Assembly (NCBI GenBank): GCA_017404515.1 | Contig: JAFRCG010000003.1 | Coordinates: 1-52,349, forward strand | Origin: Candidatus Saccharimonadota bacterium | GTDB lineage: Bacteria > Patescibacteriota > Saccharimonadia > Saccharimonadales > Saccharimonadaceae | DNA length: 52,349 nucleotides | Direction: 5' to 3' | Shown: one piece after another, positions 1 to 7,971 of the stretch | How positions within the stretch are numbered: the first letter of the stretch is position 1 | Layout: each line of letters opens with the position of its first letter | Translations under genes and position numbers: made by a program | The notes under the pieces: generated by a model | Seen by the model: the letters and a program-made list of their open reading frames with translations, nothing else | Databases searched by the model: none | What the model was told of the DNA's origin: nothing

Positions 1-9
1 TAGGAAATA

Positions 10-330
10 ATGGTATTGGTTAGATGGATTAACGCTATTGGCAAAAAGGATAGCGTTATTAGTAAAATAGATAGCGCTAATAGTTTATTCTATGCTCCTT
101 ATGCTTCACCAAGAGCCCGTCGGTATCCGCTTTCGTATGTATTCTCAGGCTTCTACTACTGGGGTAGTGGTGGCCTGAGCTACCAGGACTCCAATGGGCA
201 CTGGTGGTCTACCGCAGCCTACAGTGATAGGCTCGCGTACGACTTGCTCATGAATAGTAGCGGTCTCAACCCCCAGAATAACAGTAATAAAGCCAACGGG
301 TTTGCTCTCCGCTATCACTATGTTTTCTAA
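10..330 (+). pseudogene. C-terminal remnant of a FISUMP-like surface protein
   Basis: The translation from about base 110 onward (PLSYVFSGFYYW, then HWWSTAAYSD, then NPQNNSNKANGFALRY) resembles the C-terminal end of FISUMP-type domains, which occur in large secreted proteins of Saccharibacteria and Fibrobacter. An in-frame TAG lies at base 1, so the reading frame cannot continue upstream. The remaining 106 codons have no signal peptide, and the first ~33 residues look like random translation. Family members are usually several hundred residues long. I therefore read this as a decayed 3' fragment rather than a working gene. It converges on grpE. A frameshift just left of the window could equally explain the stop, so the intact gene may continue in another frame outside the window. 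Confidence 0.5.
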
Positions 331-343
331 ACAGAAATGCCGC

Positions 344-823
344 TCAGGCGTTTTTGACTTTGACCATGGCTGGGCGGATGACTACGCCATCATAAATATA
401 GCCAGAACGGAGGGATTCGGAAACTACTTCTTTTTCTCCTTCCCCACCATCCATCATGACGGCATCGTGAAGGTCTGGGTTGAATTCTGTTCCTGGAGTG
501 GAATTGATTTTTTCTAGACCTAAATCTTGGATGGTTTTTTCCAAATTTTTTGCAAGCGGCGCAAGTGCTGGAGTAGCAACGATGGCGCGTTCCATATCAT
601 CCAAAAGTGGCAAAACTTTGAGCACAGTTTCTTGTCTAGCAAAGGCAGCGGCTTGAGATTTTTGAAGGTCCATTTGTTTGCGATAATTCTCGAAATCGGC
701 ACGAGTGCGTTGTAAATCATTGATAAGTTCTGCAACACGAGCATCAGCACTGGAATCTTTGGTAGCGGGAGTAGGATTTGGCTTTCCGCTGATGTGAGTT
801 TTGTGAGATAAAGGCTGTTTCAT
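344..823 (-). CDS. grpE: GrpE nucleotide exchange factor
   Basis: GrpE releases ADP from DnaK in the cytosolic Hsp70 cycle. The 159-residue product has the family layout: a disordered N-terminus, a long helix (about residues 28-65, including RADFENYRKQ), and a C-terminal beta wing with GYIYDGVVIRPAMVKV. It is a little shorter than typical GrpE (about 180-200). The start overlaps the hrcA stop by one base (TAATG), and a GGAGG ribosome site lies inside the hrcA end at 831-838, so translation is probably coupled to hrcA. It should be controlled by the CIRCE upstream of hrcA. The partner dnaK is 36 kb away at 36466-38367, and no dnaJ is in the window. Confidence 0.95.
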   Translation of the reverse strand: MKQPLSHKTHISGKPNPTPATKDSSADARVAELINDLQRTRADFENYRKQMDLQKSQAAAFARQETVLKVLPLLDDMERAIVATPALAPLAKNLEKTIQDLGLEKINSTPGTEFNPDLHDAVMMDGGEGEKEVVSESLRSGYIYDGVVIRPAMVKVKNA

Positions 824-1611
824 TATAAAATCTCCTCCAATGTATTACCTGCATGACGAACTAAAGACATCACCCGGCCATAATTTTGACGGGTAGGACC
901 AAGCACACCAATATAGCTAGTGTCGGAAAATGGCGAGCGGAACTTGCTAATAATAAGTGAGACGCCAGAAGTTTTGCCAATAGGATTTTCCTGGCCAATG
1001 AAGATATTGAGCGGTTCGCCAGGAGCTGCCTCTCTCAGCCACGGCTCTAGATTGTCTAGCAGCTTAGCAACGCTCTGGACCTTGGTATTATCTGCAAATT
1101 CTGGCTGAGTAAAAAGTTTGGAAATGCCAGAAAGATATAATTGATCGCCGATAGTAGCAAGCCCAAGATTGCCAGTAAGTTCCACTAAAGAATCTACTGC
1201 GCCGCGGATAGCGTAATCGGCACGAGTTTGAGAAGAAACACGGAGCTCTAAAGCATGAGTACTACGATCAAAACTTTTGTCAGAAAGCAGACGAGAAGGG
1301 TTGTCTTCCCTACGGCCAGAAGCTAGGGTAATTGCCGAGGTAGGGGCCTTGCCATCTAGGTGTTTGTCGATTTCTGCAGTAAGAGAATTAACATAAAGCC
1401 GGTAGCCGGCGTCAGTAGGAATACGACCAGCAGAAGTATGCGGCTGTGCAATGTATCCAGCCTCCTCTAGCTTGGCCATTTCTGAACGAATAGTGGCGCT
1501 GGAAACATTAAAAAGTTTAGCCAAAGTAACAGAACCAACTGGAGTGGCGATTTCGGCATATTGCTCAATGATAGCAAAGAGAATTTCTTGCTGGCGTTTA
1601 GTAATGCTCAT
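823..1611 (-). CDS. hrcA: Heat-inducible transcription repressor HrcA
   Basis: HrcA binds CIRCE operators and represses chaperone genes until heat stress titrates GroEL. The N-terminal winged helix is clear (ATPVGSVTLAKLFNVSSATI), followed by the signature HTSAGRIPTDAGYRLYV. At 262 residues it is clearly shorter than typical HrcA (about 340), mostly in the central and C-terminal effector region, so the chaperonin-sensing part may be reduced. The start is fixed by a promoter with TATAAT complement at 1619-1624, seven bases from the ATG, with no ribosome site: a leaderless start. A CIRCE lies directly upstream (1630-1656), so the gene is autoregulated. grpE follows with a one-base overlap. Confidence 0.95.
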   Translation of the reverse strand: MSITKRQQEILFAIIEQYAEIATPVGSVTLAKLFNVSSATIRSEMAKLEEAGYIAQPHTSAGRIPTDAGYRLYVNSLTAEIDKHLDGKAPTSAITLASGRREDNPSRLLSDKSFDRSTHALELRVSSQTRADYAIRGAVDSLVELTGNLGLATIGDQLYLSGISKLFTQPEFADNTKVQSVAKLLDNLEPWLREAAPGEPLNIFIGQENPIGKTSGVSLIISKFRSPFSDTSYIGVLGPTRQNYGRVMSLVRHAGNTLEEIL

Positions 1612-1618
1612 ACTATAT

Positions 1619-1656
1619 ATTATATATAATTAGCACTTAAAAAGCAAGAGTGCTAA
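1619..1656 (-). promoter_or_regulatory. hrcA-grpE promoter with CIRCE operator
   Basis: CIRCE occupies 1630-1656. On the minus strand it reads TTAGCACTC, nine bases, AAGTGCTAA; one arm differs from the perfect inverted repeat by one base. The -35 hexamer TTGCTT (1642-1647) sits inside the nine-base spacer, followed by a 17-base gap and TATAAT at 1619-1624. HrcA binding would therefore cover the -35 box. The ATG follows after seven bases. Confidence 0.93.
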
Positions 1657-1680
1657 TTCTGCGTTACAAAAAATTTGTGA

Positions 1681-1693
1681 TACAATATAGTAT
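1681..1693 (+). promoter_or_regulatory. Leaderless promoter of the adenylate-kinase-like gene
   Basis: An extended -10 (TGATACAAT, hexamer at 1681-1686) lies seven bases before the ATG at 1694 with no ribosome site between. The CIRCE of hrcA is 24 bases upstream, so HrcA might also influence this divergent promoter. Confidence 0.65.
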
Positions 1694-2332
1694 ATGGAAG
1701 AAAAAATCGCAGCAATCAAAACTTGGCTAGGAACTGGTTCTATCAATATTTTTGGTTTGCCAATGAGTGGCAAAGATACCGTAGGAATTAGGCTAGCGGA
1801 AACAATTGGGGCAAGATTTTTATCATCTGGAATGATTATCCGAGCAATGGAGGCCGAGCAGAACAAACATTACACTGACAGTGGAGAGCTAGCGCCAACG
1901 GATGTTTTTTCTCAATGGGTATTGCCATATTTTGAACGCGAAGATTTAAAGGATTCGGCACTCATCTTATCTTCCGTTGGAAGATGGAGTGGAGAAGAAG
2001 ACCAGGTGATGGATGCAGCGGCAAGTGCTGGTCACGCCATCAAGGCGGCAGTAATACTAAATGTGTCTGAAGCCGATGTGATGGCGCGTTGGGATGCGGT
2101 GCAAGAGTCCGGCGCTCGCGAGGGCGATGAGACCACCAAACGCGAAGACGACAAACGCAAAGAAGTATTCCAAAAAAGAATTGAGGAGTTTAACAAAAAG
2201 ACCATTCCAGTATTGCAACATTATCAGCAATTGGGGCTTTTAGTGCAAGTACAAGCAGATATGTCTAGAGACGAAGTATTCTCGCTTTTGATTGATAAAC
2301 TATATGAATTTACGCTAAAGAAAAGCTATTAA
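1694..2332 (+). CDS. Adenylate-kinase-like nucleoside monophosphate kinase
   Basis: The product (212 residues) is a P-loop kinase of the adenylate kinase fold. The Walker A motif is GLPMSGKDT at residues 20-28. A later stretch around residues 145-175 (KREDDKRKEVFQKRIEEF) matches the Adk pattern in which Arg and paired Asp residues precede a helix ending near PVLQHY. The classical zinc or mini LID cannot be recognised. It probably phosphorylates a nucleoside monophosphate with ATP in the cytosol; whether AMP is the substrate is not shown. The start is supported by a leaderless promoter. The gene converges on lepA with a single base between the stop codons. A canonical adk probably exists elsewhere, so this may be a paralogue with another substrate. 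Confidence 0.75.
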   Translation: MEEKIAAIKTWLGTGSINIFGLPMSGKDTVGIRLAETIGARFLSSGMIIRAMEAEQNKHYTDSGELAPTDVFSQWVLPYFEREDLKDSALILSSVGRWSGEEDQVMDAAASAGHAIKAAVILNVSEADVMARWDAVQESGAREGDETTKREDDKRKEVFQKRIEEFNKKTIPVLQHYQQLGLLVQVQADMSRDEVFSLLIDKLYEFTLKKSY

Positions 2333-2333
2333 A

Positions 2334-4142
2334 TTAATCGCGTTTTAGCATAACGGTAAAGGCTTCGGAAGGAATGTCAATTTTGCCAAAGCGTTTCATG
2401 CGCGCTTTGCCGCGTTTTTGTTTTTCTAGAAGCTTAGCCTTGCGATCTCGATCGCCAGTGTGAATTTTGACGGTGACATCTTTGCGGTAAGCACCAATGG
2501 TTTCCCTAGCGATGATTCTGGCGCCGATGGCCGCTTGCAGTGCCACCTCAAAGCTTTGGCGCGGGATAACTTCTTTTAATTTCTTGGTAATTTCCCTACC
2601 GAGAGCATCCGCTTCGGAACGGTGGCACATGCAAGCTAGTGCGTCGATTTTTTGGCCGGCAACCAAAAAATCGACACGCACTAAATCTTCTGGCCGATAG
2701 TTGGCAAGCTCGTAATTGAAACTAGCGTATCCAGAGGTGGTGGATTTTAGTTGGTCATAAAAGTCGGTCAGAAGATTGGCCATCGGCGCCTCAAAGTCGA
2801 TAATGGCCCGGTCCTCAATATAAGATAAGTTGGTTTGGTGGCCACGCTTTTCTACAATGAGGTTAAGGACATTGCCAATCATACTCTTTGGAACAATGAT
2901 TTCACCTTTTACCCATGGCTCTCTAATTTCTAGAACTTCGGACATATCCGGAAGGTCGGCAGCGGATTTGATTTCTATTTCTTCGCCATTATTTAAAGTG
3001 ACTTGATAATTAGTAGATGGATTAGTCACTACTAAATCTAAATCAAATTCGCGTTCCAAACGCTCGCGAATAATGTCCATGTGGAGTAAGCCCAAAAAAC
3101 CAATCCGAAGACCAAAGCCTAAAACTGGAGAATTCTCTGGCTCATATTGCAGAGCAGAGTCGGAAAGAGCTAGTTTCTCAATAGCTTCTTTCAAAGTCTT
3201 GTATTCTTCGTTGGAGACTGGAAAAAATCCAGCATAGACAAAAGGCTGAACATTTTTGTAACCAGGGAGTGGGGATGTTGCAGGAGATTTAGCCAGTGTG
3301 ACAGTATCGCCGACTTTAGCCTCACGCGTAGTTTTGAGATTAGTAACAATGTAGCCAATCTCCCCTTCTGAGAGCTCAGGCTTGGGTGACATTTCTGGCT
3401 TCAAAATACCAACTTCTAGAGCCAGGCCGTTAGTCCCAGCAGCCATCATTTTAATTTCTGAATTCTTTGGCAGTACTCCACCAAAAATGCGAACATAGAG
3501 TACCACGCCACGGTAATCATCAAAGTAAGAATCAAAAATTAAGGCGCGGAGTGCAGTATCACTATCCGCCACTGATGTGCTAGCCAATTGGTTCGTTGCC
3601 GCAGGTGAAGGTGCAGAGTCTACAATTTTGTCTAGAACTTTTTCGACATTTAGGCCAGTCTTGGCAGAAACGCCAATAATGTCCTCGCGCTTACAGCCAA
3701 GCAAATTAATGAGTTGATCTTCTACTTTTTGGACATCAGCAGCCGGTAAATCAATTTTATTAATCACAGGAATAATGTATAAATCTTGTTCCAAAGCCAG
3801 ATAGACATTGGCTAGAGTTTGAGCTTGGATGCCTTGGGTGGCATCAACTACCAAAATTGCAGTTTCTACGGCTTGGAGGCTACGGGAGACTTCGTAAGAA
3901 AAATCGACATGACCCGGAGTGTCAATCAAATTTAGCTCATAGCCTTTGTATTGCATTTGAACGGGAGTAAGTTTGATAGTAATTCCCTTTTCGCGTTCTA
4001 GTTCCATGCTGTCTAAAAGCTGTTGTTTCATCTGACGCTTTTCTACAGTATTAGTGATTTCCATCATGCGATCAGCAAGTGTAGATTTGCCGTGATCGAT
4101 ATGCGCAATAATACAGAAATTTCTGATTTTTTCGGTGTTCAT
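2334..4142 (-). CDS. lepA: Elongation factor 4 (LepA)
   Basis: LepA is a ribosome-binding GTPase that acts on stalled or mis-translocated elongation complexes and in 30S maturation. All five G motifs are present: AHIDHGKST (13-21), EKGITIK (G2), DTPGHVDF (G3), NKIDLP (G4) and SAKTG (G5). The C-terminal LepA-specific end is intact (KAKLLEKQKRGKARMKRFG). The length of 602 residues is normal. The start lies eight bases after a TATAAT whose complement is at 4151-4156, with no ribosome site, which implies a leaderless transcript. Its -10 box overlaps that of the divergent tilS. It ends one base from the convergent kinase gene. Confidence 0.97.
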   Translation of the reverse strand: MNTEKIRNFCIIAHIDHGKSTLADRMMEITNTVEKRQMKQQLLDSMELEREKGITIKLTPVQMQYKGYELNLIDTPGHVDFSYEVSRSLQAVETAILVVDATQGIQAQTLANVYLALEQDLYIIPVINKIDLPAADVQKVEDQLINLLGCKREDIIGVSAKTGLNVEKVLDKIVDSAPSPAATNQLASTSVADSDTALRALIFDSYFDDYRGVVLYVRIFGGVLPKNSEIKMMAAGTNGLALEVGILKPEMSPKPELSEGEIGYIVTNLKTTREAKVGDTVTLAKSPATSPLPGYKNVQPFVYAGFFPVSNEEYKTLKEAIEKLALSDSALQYEPENSPVLGFGLRIGFLGLLHMDIIRERLEREFDLDLVVTNPSTNYQVTLNNGEEIEIKSAADLPDMSEVLEIREPWVKGEIIVPKSMIGNVLNLIVEKRGHQTNLSYIEDRAIIDFEAPMANLLTDFYDQLKSTTSGYASFNYELANYRPEDLVRVDFLVAGQKIDALACMCHRSEADALGREITKKLKEVIPRQSFEVALQAAIGARIIARETIGAYRKDVTVKIHTGDRDRKAKLLEKQKRGKARMKRFGKIDIPSEAFTVMLKRD

Positions 4143-4160
4143 GTGGTAAAATTATAACAT
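4143..4160. promoter_or_regulatory. Overlapping divergent leaderless promoters, lepA and tilS
   Basis: Only 18 bases separate the two start codons. The plus -10 box (TGG then TAAAAT, 4147-4152) and the minus -10 box (TATAAT, complement at 4151-4156) share two bases, and each lies eight bases from its own ATG. Each -35 region must lie inside the other gene. Confidence 0.7.
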
Positions 4161-4994
4161 ATGAAGAAAGTTCTGGCAATTTCTGGGGGGGTGGATTCGA
4201 TGTTGCTTTTGCATTTTTTTGCACACGACAAAGACACAGTAGTGGCGCATTTTGACCATGGCACAAGACCATCCTCTGCGGAAGATGCAGAGTTTGTAAA
4301 GAAGGCTGCGGAACGATACGGTTTGCCATTTTTCTTGGGACACGGAGTGCTTGGTGAGAATATTTCTGAAGCAGATGCCAGAGCTGCGCGCTATAAATTT
4401 TTGAAAAATGTAGCCAAGAAAGTAAATGGAGAAATTTATACGGCACATCATTTGGATGATCTAGTGGAAAGCATCGCGATCAATCTAGTGCGCGGAACAG
4501 GTTGGCGAGGACTTACTCCGTTTTATGATAAAAATATCAAACGGATATTTTTGGAAGACGGCATAGACAAGAAAAAAATTTTGAAAAAAGCTGCGGAGTT
4601 AAAAATTATTTTCCGACAAGATCCTACGAACACAGAAGATAATTATTTGAGAAATAGAATTAGGCAAAATCTGTCGCAAAAGACAAAAAATGACATTCAA
4701 GATTTTTATAATTTATACAAAAAACAGTGTGCCTTGCGTAAAGAAATTGAAAAGTTGATTTTGGAGATATTGCCGGCAGATGGGAGATACGAAAGAAAAT
4801 GGTTTGACGGAATGGATGAAAATATCGCAATTGAAATTTTGCGAGCTGGGCTCATGAAAATGGATGTTTCTGCTACACGAGTGCAAATTAAGAATCTCCT
4901 AAAGGCTATCCTGGAATATGCTCCAGAAAAGAAATTTAATTTGCCAGGTGGAAAAATGATAATAATCCATAAGCATAATTTTGTTCTTAAATAA
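4161..4994 (+). CDS. tilS: tRNA(Ile)-lysidine synthase (TilS), short form
   Basis: TilS attaches lysine to C34 of tRNA-Ile(CAT), so that it reads AUA and is charged with Ile rather than Met. The PP-loop is SGGVDS at residues 8-13, followed by HFDHGTR and the AHHLDDLVES motif of the N-type ATP pyrophosphatase family, then RQDPTNTEDNYLRNRIR, which is typical of TilS. At 277 residues it has the catalytic core and a small C-terminal helical part but lacks the full C-terminal tRNA-binding domains of the E. coli enzyme (about 430 residues). The start has no ribosome site and lies eight bases after the -10 box. The PRC-barrel gene follows in the same direction with its own promoter. Confidence 0.92.
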   Translation: MKKVLAISGGVDSMLLLHFFAHDKDTVVAHFDHGTRPSSAEDAEFVKKAAERYGLPFFLGHGVLGENISEADARAARYKFLKNVAKKVNGEIYTAHHLDDLVESIAINLVRGTGWRGLTPFYDKNIKRIFLEDGIDKKKILKKAAELKIIFRQDPTNTEDNYLRNRIRQNLSQKTKNDIQDFYNLYKKQCALRKEIEKLILEILPADGRYERKWFDGMDENIAIEILRAGLMKMDVSATRVQIKNLLKAILEYAPEKKFNLPGGKMIIIHKHNFVLK

Positions 4995-5000
4995 ATATGG

Positions 5001-5012
5001 TATAATAATAGT
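5001..5012 (+). promoter_or_regulatory. Leaderless promoter of the PRC-barrel gene
   Basis: An extended -10 (TGGTATAAT, hexamer 5001-5006) lies six bases from the ATG at 5013. Confidence 0.75.
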
Positions 5013-5618
5013 ATGTTGATAGACGCCACTAAACTGATTAACTATCCTGTACTGAGCCTACATGTTGGTGGCATGATTGCTAAAACTACCAAGATAATCA
5101 TCGACCCAGATGATTTGAAAATTGTAGGATTTGAGTTGATGGGTCCAGATGTGGGCGGAGAAAATGGAACTGTATTACAAATCAAAGATATTCGGGAATT
5201 TTCTGATATCGGGATGGTGGTTGATTCTATCGATGAATTTGTCAACCCAGAGGACGTAGTGAAACTGGACAAGATAATGTCACTAGGTTTTGAGCTAGAA
5301 AATATGAAAGTTGAGAGCAAGAAAGGCGCAAAACTCGGAAAAGTATCTAGGTATTTAGTAAATACCGAGAATTTTATGGTGCAACAATTTGTAGTGCAAA
5401 GACCATTCATGAAATCTTTTCTAGATCCGGAGCTGTTGATTGGACGAAGTGAAATTACAAAAGTAACAAATGACAAAATCATCGTTAAGGACGAGGAAGA
5501 TAAAATCAAAAAAGGAGTAGCACGAGAAGATTTTGTGCCAAATTTTGTTAATCCGTTCCGAAAACCAAATCCTTTGAGAGCTGATAGTCGAACCCTTGAC
5601 GAACAAGATAAGCAATAA
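5013..5618 (+). CDS. Two-PRC-barrel domain protein
   Basis: The 201-residue soluble protein shows two successive PRC-barrel-like units. The first spans about residues 5-75 and includes MIAKTTKIIIDPDDLKIVGF. The second spans about 80-160 and includes KKGAKLGKVSRYLVNTENF and ELLIGRSEI. PRC barrels are small beta barrels that serve as adaptors in RNA processing (RimM), photosynthetic reaction centres and sporulation proteins. No catalytic residues are seen, and the partner here is unknown. The last ~24 codons (polar tail ending TLDEQDKQ) overlap the 3' end of recX on the other strand by 71 bases. The start follows TATAAT by six bases. Confidence 0.8.
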   Translation: MLIDATKLINYPVLSLHVGGMIAKTTKIIIDPDDLKIVGFELMGPDVGGENGTVLQIKDIREFSDIGMVVDSIDEFVNPEDVVKLDKIMSLGFELENMKVESKKGAKLGKVSRYLVNTENFMVQQFVVQRPFMKSFLDPELLIGRSEITKVTNDKIIVKDEEDKIKKGVAREDFVPNFVNPFRKPNPLRADSRTLDEQDKQ

Positions 5619-6345
5619 GTTTCTCGCTAGTATATTTACGAGATTTTTTGGCGATGATTTTTTTGATTTCTTCGATGTCATTTCTTTCGGTATTTTCTAG
5701 AACGCGATCAATAATATCTAAGGCGATGCCTTTTTTGTATAATTCCATACGCAATTTTTTGGCGCTTTCTCCTTTTTTGATATTGCGATTTTCGACAAAG
5801 AATTCGGCAAATTTTTCATCATCGAGATAGCCTTTTTCTATGAGCATAGAAATGACTTCATCAATATCTTCGTCGGTATAAATAACTTGTTCGTGTGTGC
5901 GGAGCTTGTATTTGTCTTTGATTTCTTGGGGCTGTTCTTTATTTTTGACAATAAAACGATTGTTGGCAATGCGTTTGGCGCGTTTTCTTAACAAAAAGTC
6001 GTGAATTTCTTTGACGGAATGTGGACGCGTAAGAGTTTTTTCCAAAGTTGATTGGTAGAGCTTGCCAAAGTCTGAAGCGTGACGAAGTTCTTCTAGTTTG
6101 CTAGCGGGAATAATCTTGCCAACTTTCAAATGGAATTCTACGACCTGTGCAACATCTAAGGAAAAAACAAATTTGCCATTGGCGTAGATGTTGACGCGAT
6201 TTTCGTTCTTGACGCCTGGCGACATTTTGGTAATGAGATAGGACGACTCACGAATCGACCTAGAGTTTTTCTCTTTTGATTTGAGAAAATCAAATTTGTC
6301 GGTATTGTCTAACTTGCCTTTGCCTTCATTTTGCAAGATGTCCAT
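5548..6345 (-). CDS. recX: Regulatory protein RecX
   Basis: RecX binds inside the RecA filament groove and limits recombinase and co-protease activity. The three-helix repeat architecture is visible from about residue 100: RPHSVKEIHDFLLRKRA, then YLDDEKFAEFFVENR, and the family-typical end LIAYLVRQGFDYQLSKDLV. With 265 residues it carries a long N-terminal extension (about 40 polar residues, then a beta-rich stretch RVNIYANGKFVFSLDVAQV, as in long RecX forms). The start at 6345 overlaps the NUDIX gene by 20 bases; Met41 is an alternative start. The gene is third in recA-NUDIX-recX, so repressor and target are co-transcribed. Its 3' end overlaps the PRC-barrel gene. Confidence 0.9.
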   Translation of the reverse strand: MDILQNEGKGKLDNTDKFDFLKSKEKNSRSIRESSYLITKMSPGVKNENRVNIYANGKFVFSLDVAQVVEFHLKVGKIIPASKLEELRHASDFGKLYQSTLEKTLTRPHSVKEIHDFLLRKRAKRIANNRFIVKNKEQPQEIKDKYKLRTHEQVIYTDEDIDEVISMLIEKGYLDDEKFAEFFVENRNIKKGESAKKLRMELYKKGIALDIIDRVLENTERNDIEEIKKIIAKKSRKYTSEKLIAYLVRQGFDYQLSKDLVFGTD

Positions 6346-6880
6346 GTAGCTCTAACCACCTTTTTAGCGTTTCGATTCTGATTTTATCTTCTTTGATTGA
6401 GTTTTTGGCGCATTTCTCGCAGAAATCATCAAACTTAGCAAAAGGTACCCATTTGACTTCTTCTACTTCTTGGTCAGAAAAATCAAAATGGTCATCTTTG
6501 CCGGTCCAATCAACACAGTAGTCCCAACGCAGACTACTGCCAGTGTCGACATTTGCAACGAACAATAATTCTTCTGGCTGGATTATAGTACCGATTTCTT
6601 CCCGACATTCACGCACGGTGGCGACAGTTGGGGATTCTTCGTAATTAATATGCCCGCCAGCAGAAGCATCCCAAAAACCAGCATTGTGACTGACAAATTG
6701 TGAACGCTTTTGCCAAAGGATTTCTAATTTGTTATCGACATGACGGAAAAACCAAATTGTGGCAATACCAAAAACCCCATTTGGACTAGCGAACCCTTCC
6801 TGGGGTGGTGCAGGAAAGCCGCCGTCCATGACTGGTAGGCCTTGAGCACTATAAGTCTGCCAAAGCTCTTTCTTGGGCAT
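6326..6880 (-). CDS. NUDIX hydrolase
   Basis: A perfect NUDIX box is present: G76, five residues, E82, seven residues, then RECREEIGT at 90-98. These residues bind Mg2+ and hydrolyse nucleoside diphosphates linked to another moiety. The flanking LWQKRS and FWDASAGGHI resemble the YfcD and isopentenyl-diphosphate-isomerase-like branch of the superfamily, but the specific substrate cannot be assigned. The length of 184 residues is normal. The start overlaps the recA stop by one base (TAATG) and the end overlaps recX by 20 bases, so the gene sits in the middle of a recA operon. A nucleotide-pool cleaning or nucleotide-alarmone role alongside recombination is only an inference. Confidence 0.88.
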   Translation of the reverse strand: MPKKELWQTYSAQGLPVMDGGFPAPPQEGFASPNGVFGIATIWFFRHVDNKLEILWQKRSQFVSHNAGFWDASAGGHINYEESPTVATVRECREEIGTIIQPEELLFVANVDTGSSLRWDYCVDWTGKDDHFDFSDQEVEEVKWVPFAKFDDFCEKCAKNSIKEDKIRIETLKRWLELHGHLAK

Positions 6881-7953
6881 TATTTTGCGCCTTTAGATTT
6901 TTTAGATTCAGACTCGTCAGCCGCTGGTGTAGCATTACTGGTTGGTAAGGCCACAGCACGAACTTTTTCTTCGATTTCTGCCATGAGCTCTGGATGCTCT
7001 TTGAATAATTTCTTGACGGTTTCACGCCCTTGGCCGATAGTTTCGCCATTATATTTGAGGAAGGCACCAGATTTTTCGATAACTCCATGCTCCACCGCGA
7101 GGTCTAGAATATCGCCAGATTTGGAGATGCCTTCGTTGTACATAATATCAAATTCTGCAACGCGGAAAGGTGCGGCAATCTTGTTTTTGACGACTTTGAT
7201 TTTGGTGCGGTTGCCAGAAACCTTGTCGCCGTCTTTGATTTGGCCGATACGACGAATGTCAATACGGACGGAAGCGTAAAACTTGAGAGCATTGCCACCA
7301 GTAGTAGTCTCTGGATTGCCAAACATGACGCCGATTTTCATGCGAATCTGATTGATAAAAATAACAGTAGCTTTGGACTTGCTGATGATACCAGTAAGTT
7401 TTCTCATGGCTTGAGACATGAGGCGAGCCTGCAAACCCATTTGGGCATCACCCATATCACCATCAATTTCTGCCTGTGGAACAAGAGCTGCAACAGAGTC
7501 TACAACGATTAAATCTACTGCGCCGGAACGGACAAGAGTCTCACAAATTTCCAAAGCTTGCTCGCCATTGTCTGGCTGAGAAATGAGCAAATCATCGGTA
7601 TTGACACCGATTTTCTTGGCATAGGCTGGATCTAGAGCGTGCTCAGCATCAATGAAGGCTGCTTGGCCACCTTGTTTTTGGATCTCGGCGATAGCGTGCA
7701 GAGCAAGAGTGGTCTTACCGGAAGACTCTGGGCCATAAATCTCGATGATGCGGCCTTTTGGATAGCCACCACCAAGGGCTAAATCTAGCGAGAGAGAGCC
7801 GGACGGTAAAAGCTCAACATCAATTTTCTTGGCCTCCCCAAGTTTCATAATGGAACCATCACCAAATTGCTTAGTAATTTGAGAAATTGCCAGATTGAGG
7901 GCTTGGCTTTTGCCACTTGACTCTTCTGACTTAGTATCTGATTTTTTTACCAT
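6880..7953 (-). CDS. recA: Recombinase RecA
   Basis: RecA coats single-stranded DNA and drives homologous strand exchange; in a competent cell it also integrates imported DNA. The Walker A motif GPESSGKTT is at residues 74-82, Walker B is [10 protein letters not shown], and the L2-adjacent stretch [19 protein letters not shown] is intact. The length (357) is normal, with an acidic/lysine tail. Translation starts from an AAAGGAG site, and TATAAT (complement 7972-7977) lies just upstream, giving a short leader. An inverted repeat ATTTTG/CAAAAT (7982-8005) in the -35 region is a possible operator. The NUDIX gene and recX follow in the same operon. Confidence 0.98.
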   Translation of the reverse strand: MVKKSDTKSEESSGKSQALNLAISQITKQFGDGSIMKLGEAKKIDVELLPSGSLSLDLALGGGYPKGRIIEIYGPESSGKTTLALHAIAEIQKQGGQAAFIDAEHALDPAYAKKIGVNTDDLLISQPDNGEQALEICETLVRSGAVDLIVVDSVAALVPQAEIDGDMGDAQMGLQARLMSQAMRKLTGIISKSKATVIFINQIRMKIGVMFGNPETTTGGNALKFYASVRIDIRRIGQIKDGDKVSGNRTKIKVVKNKIAAPFRVAEFDIMYNEGISKSGDILDLAVEHGVIEKSGAFLKYNGETIGQGRETVKKLFKEHPELMAEIEEKVRAVALPTSNATPAADESESKKSKGAK

Positions 7954-7971
7954 GATTTTCTCCTTTGTTAT

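Noticed and set aside
5042-5509. 155-codon antisense ORF opposite the PRC-barrel gene
   Set aside because: It mirrors the codon pattern of the sense gene, has Ser/Ile-rich random composition and no ribosome site.
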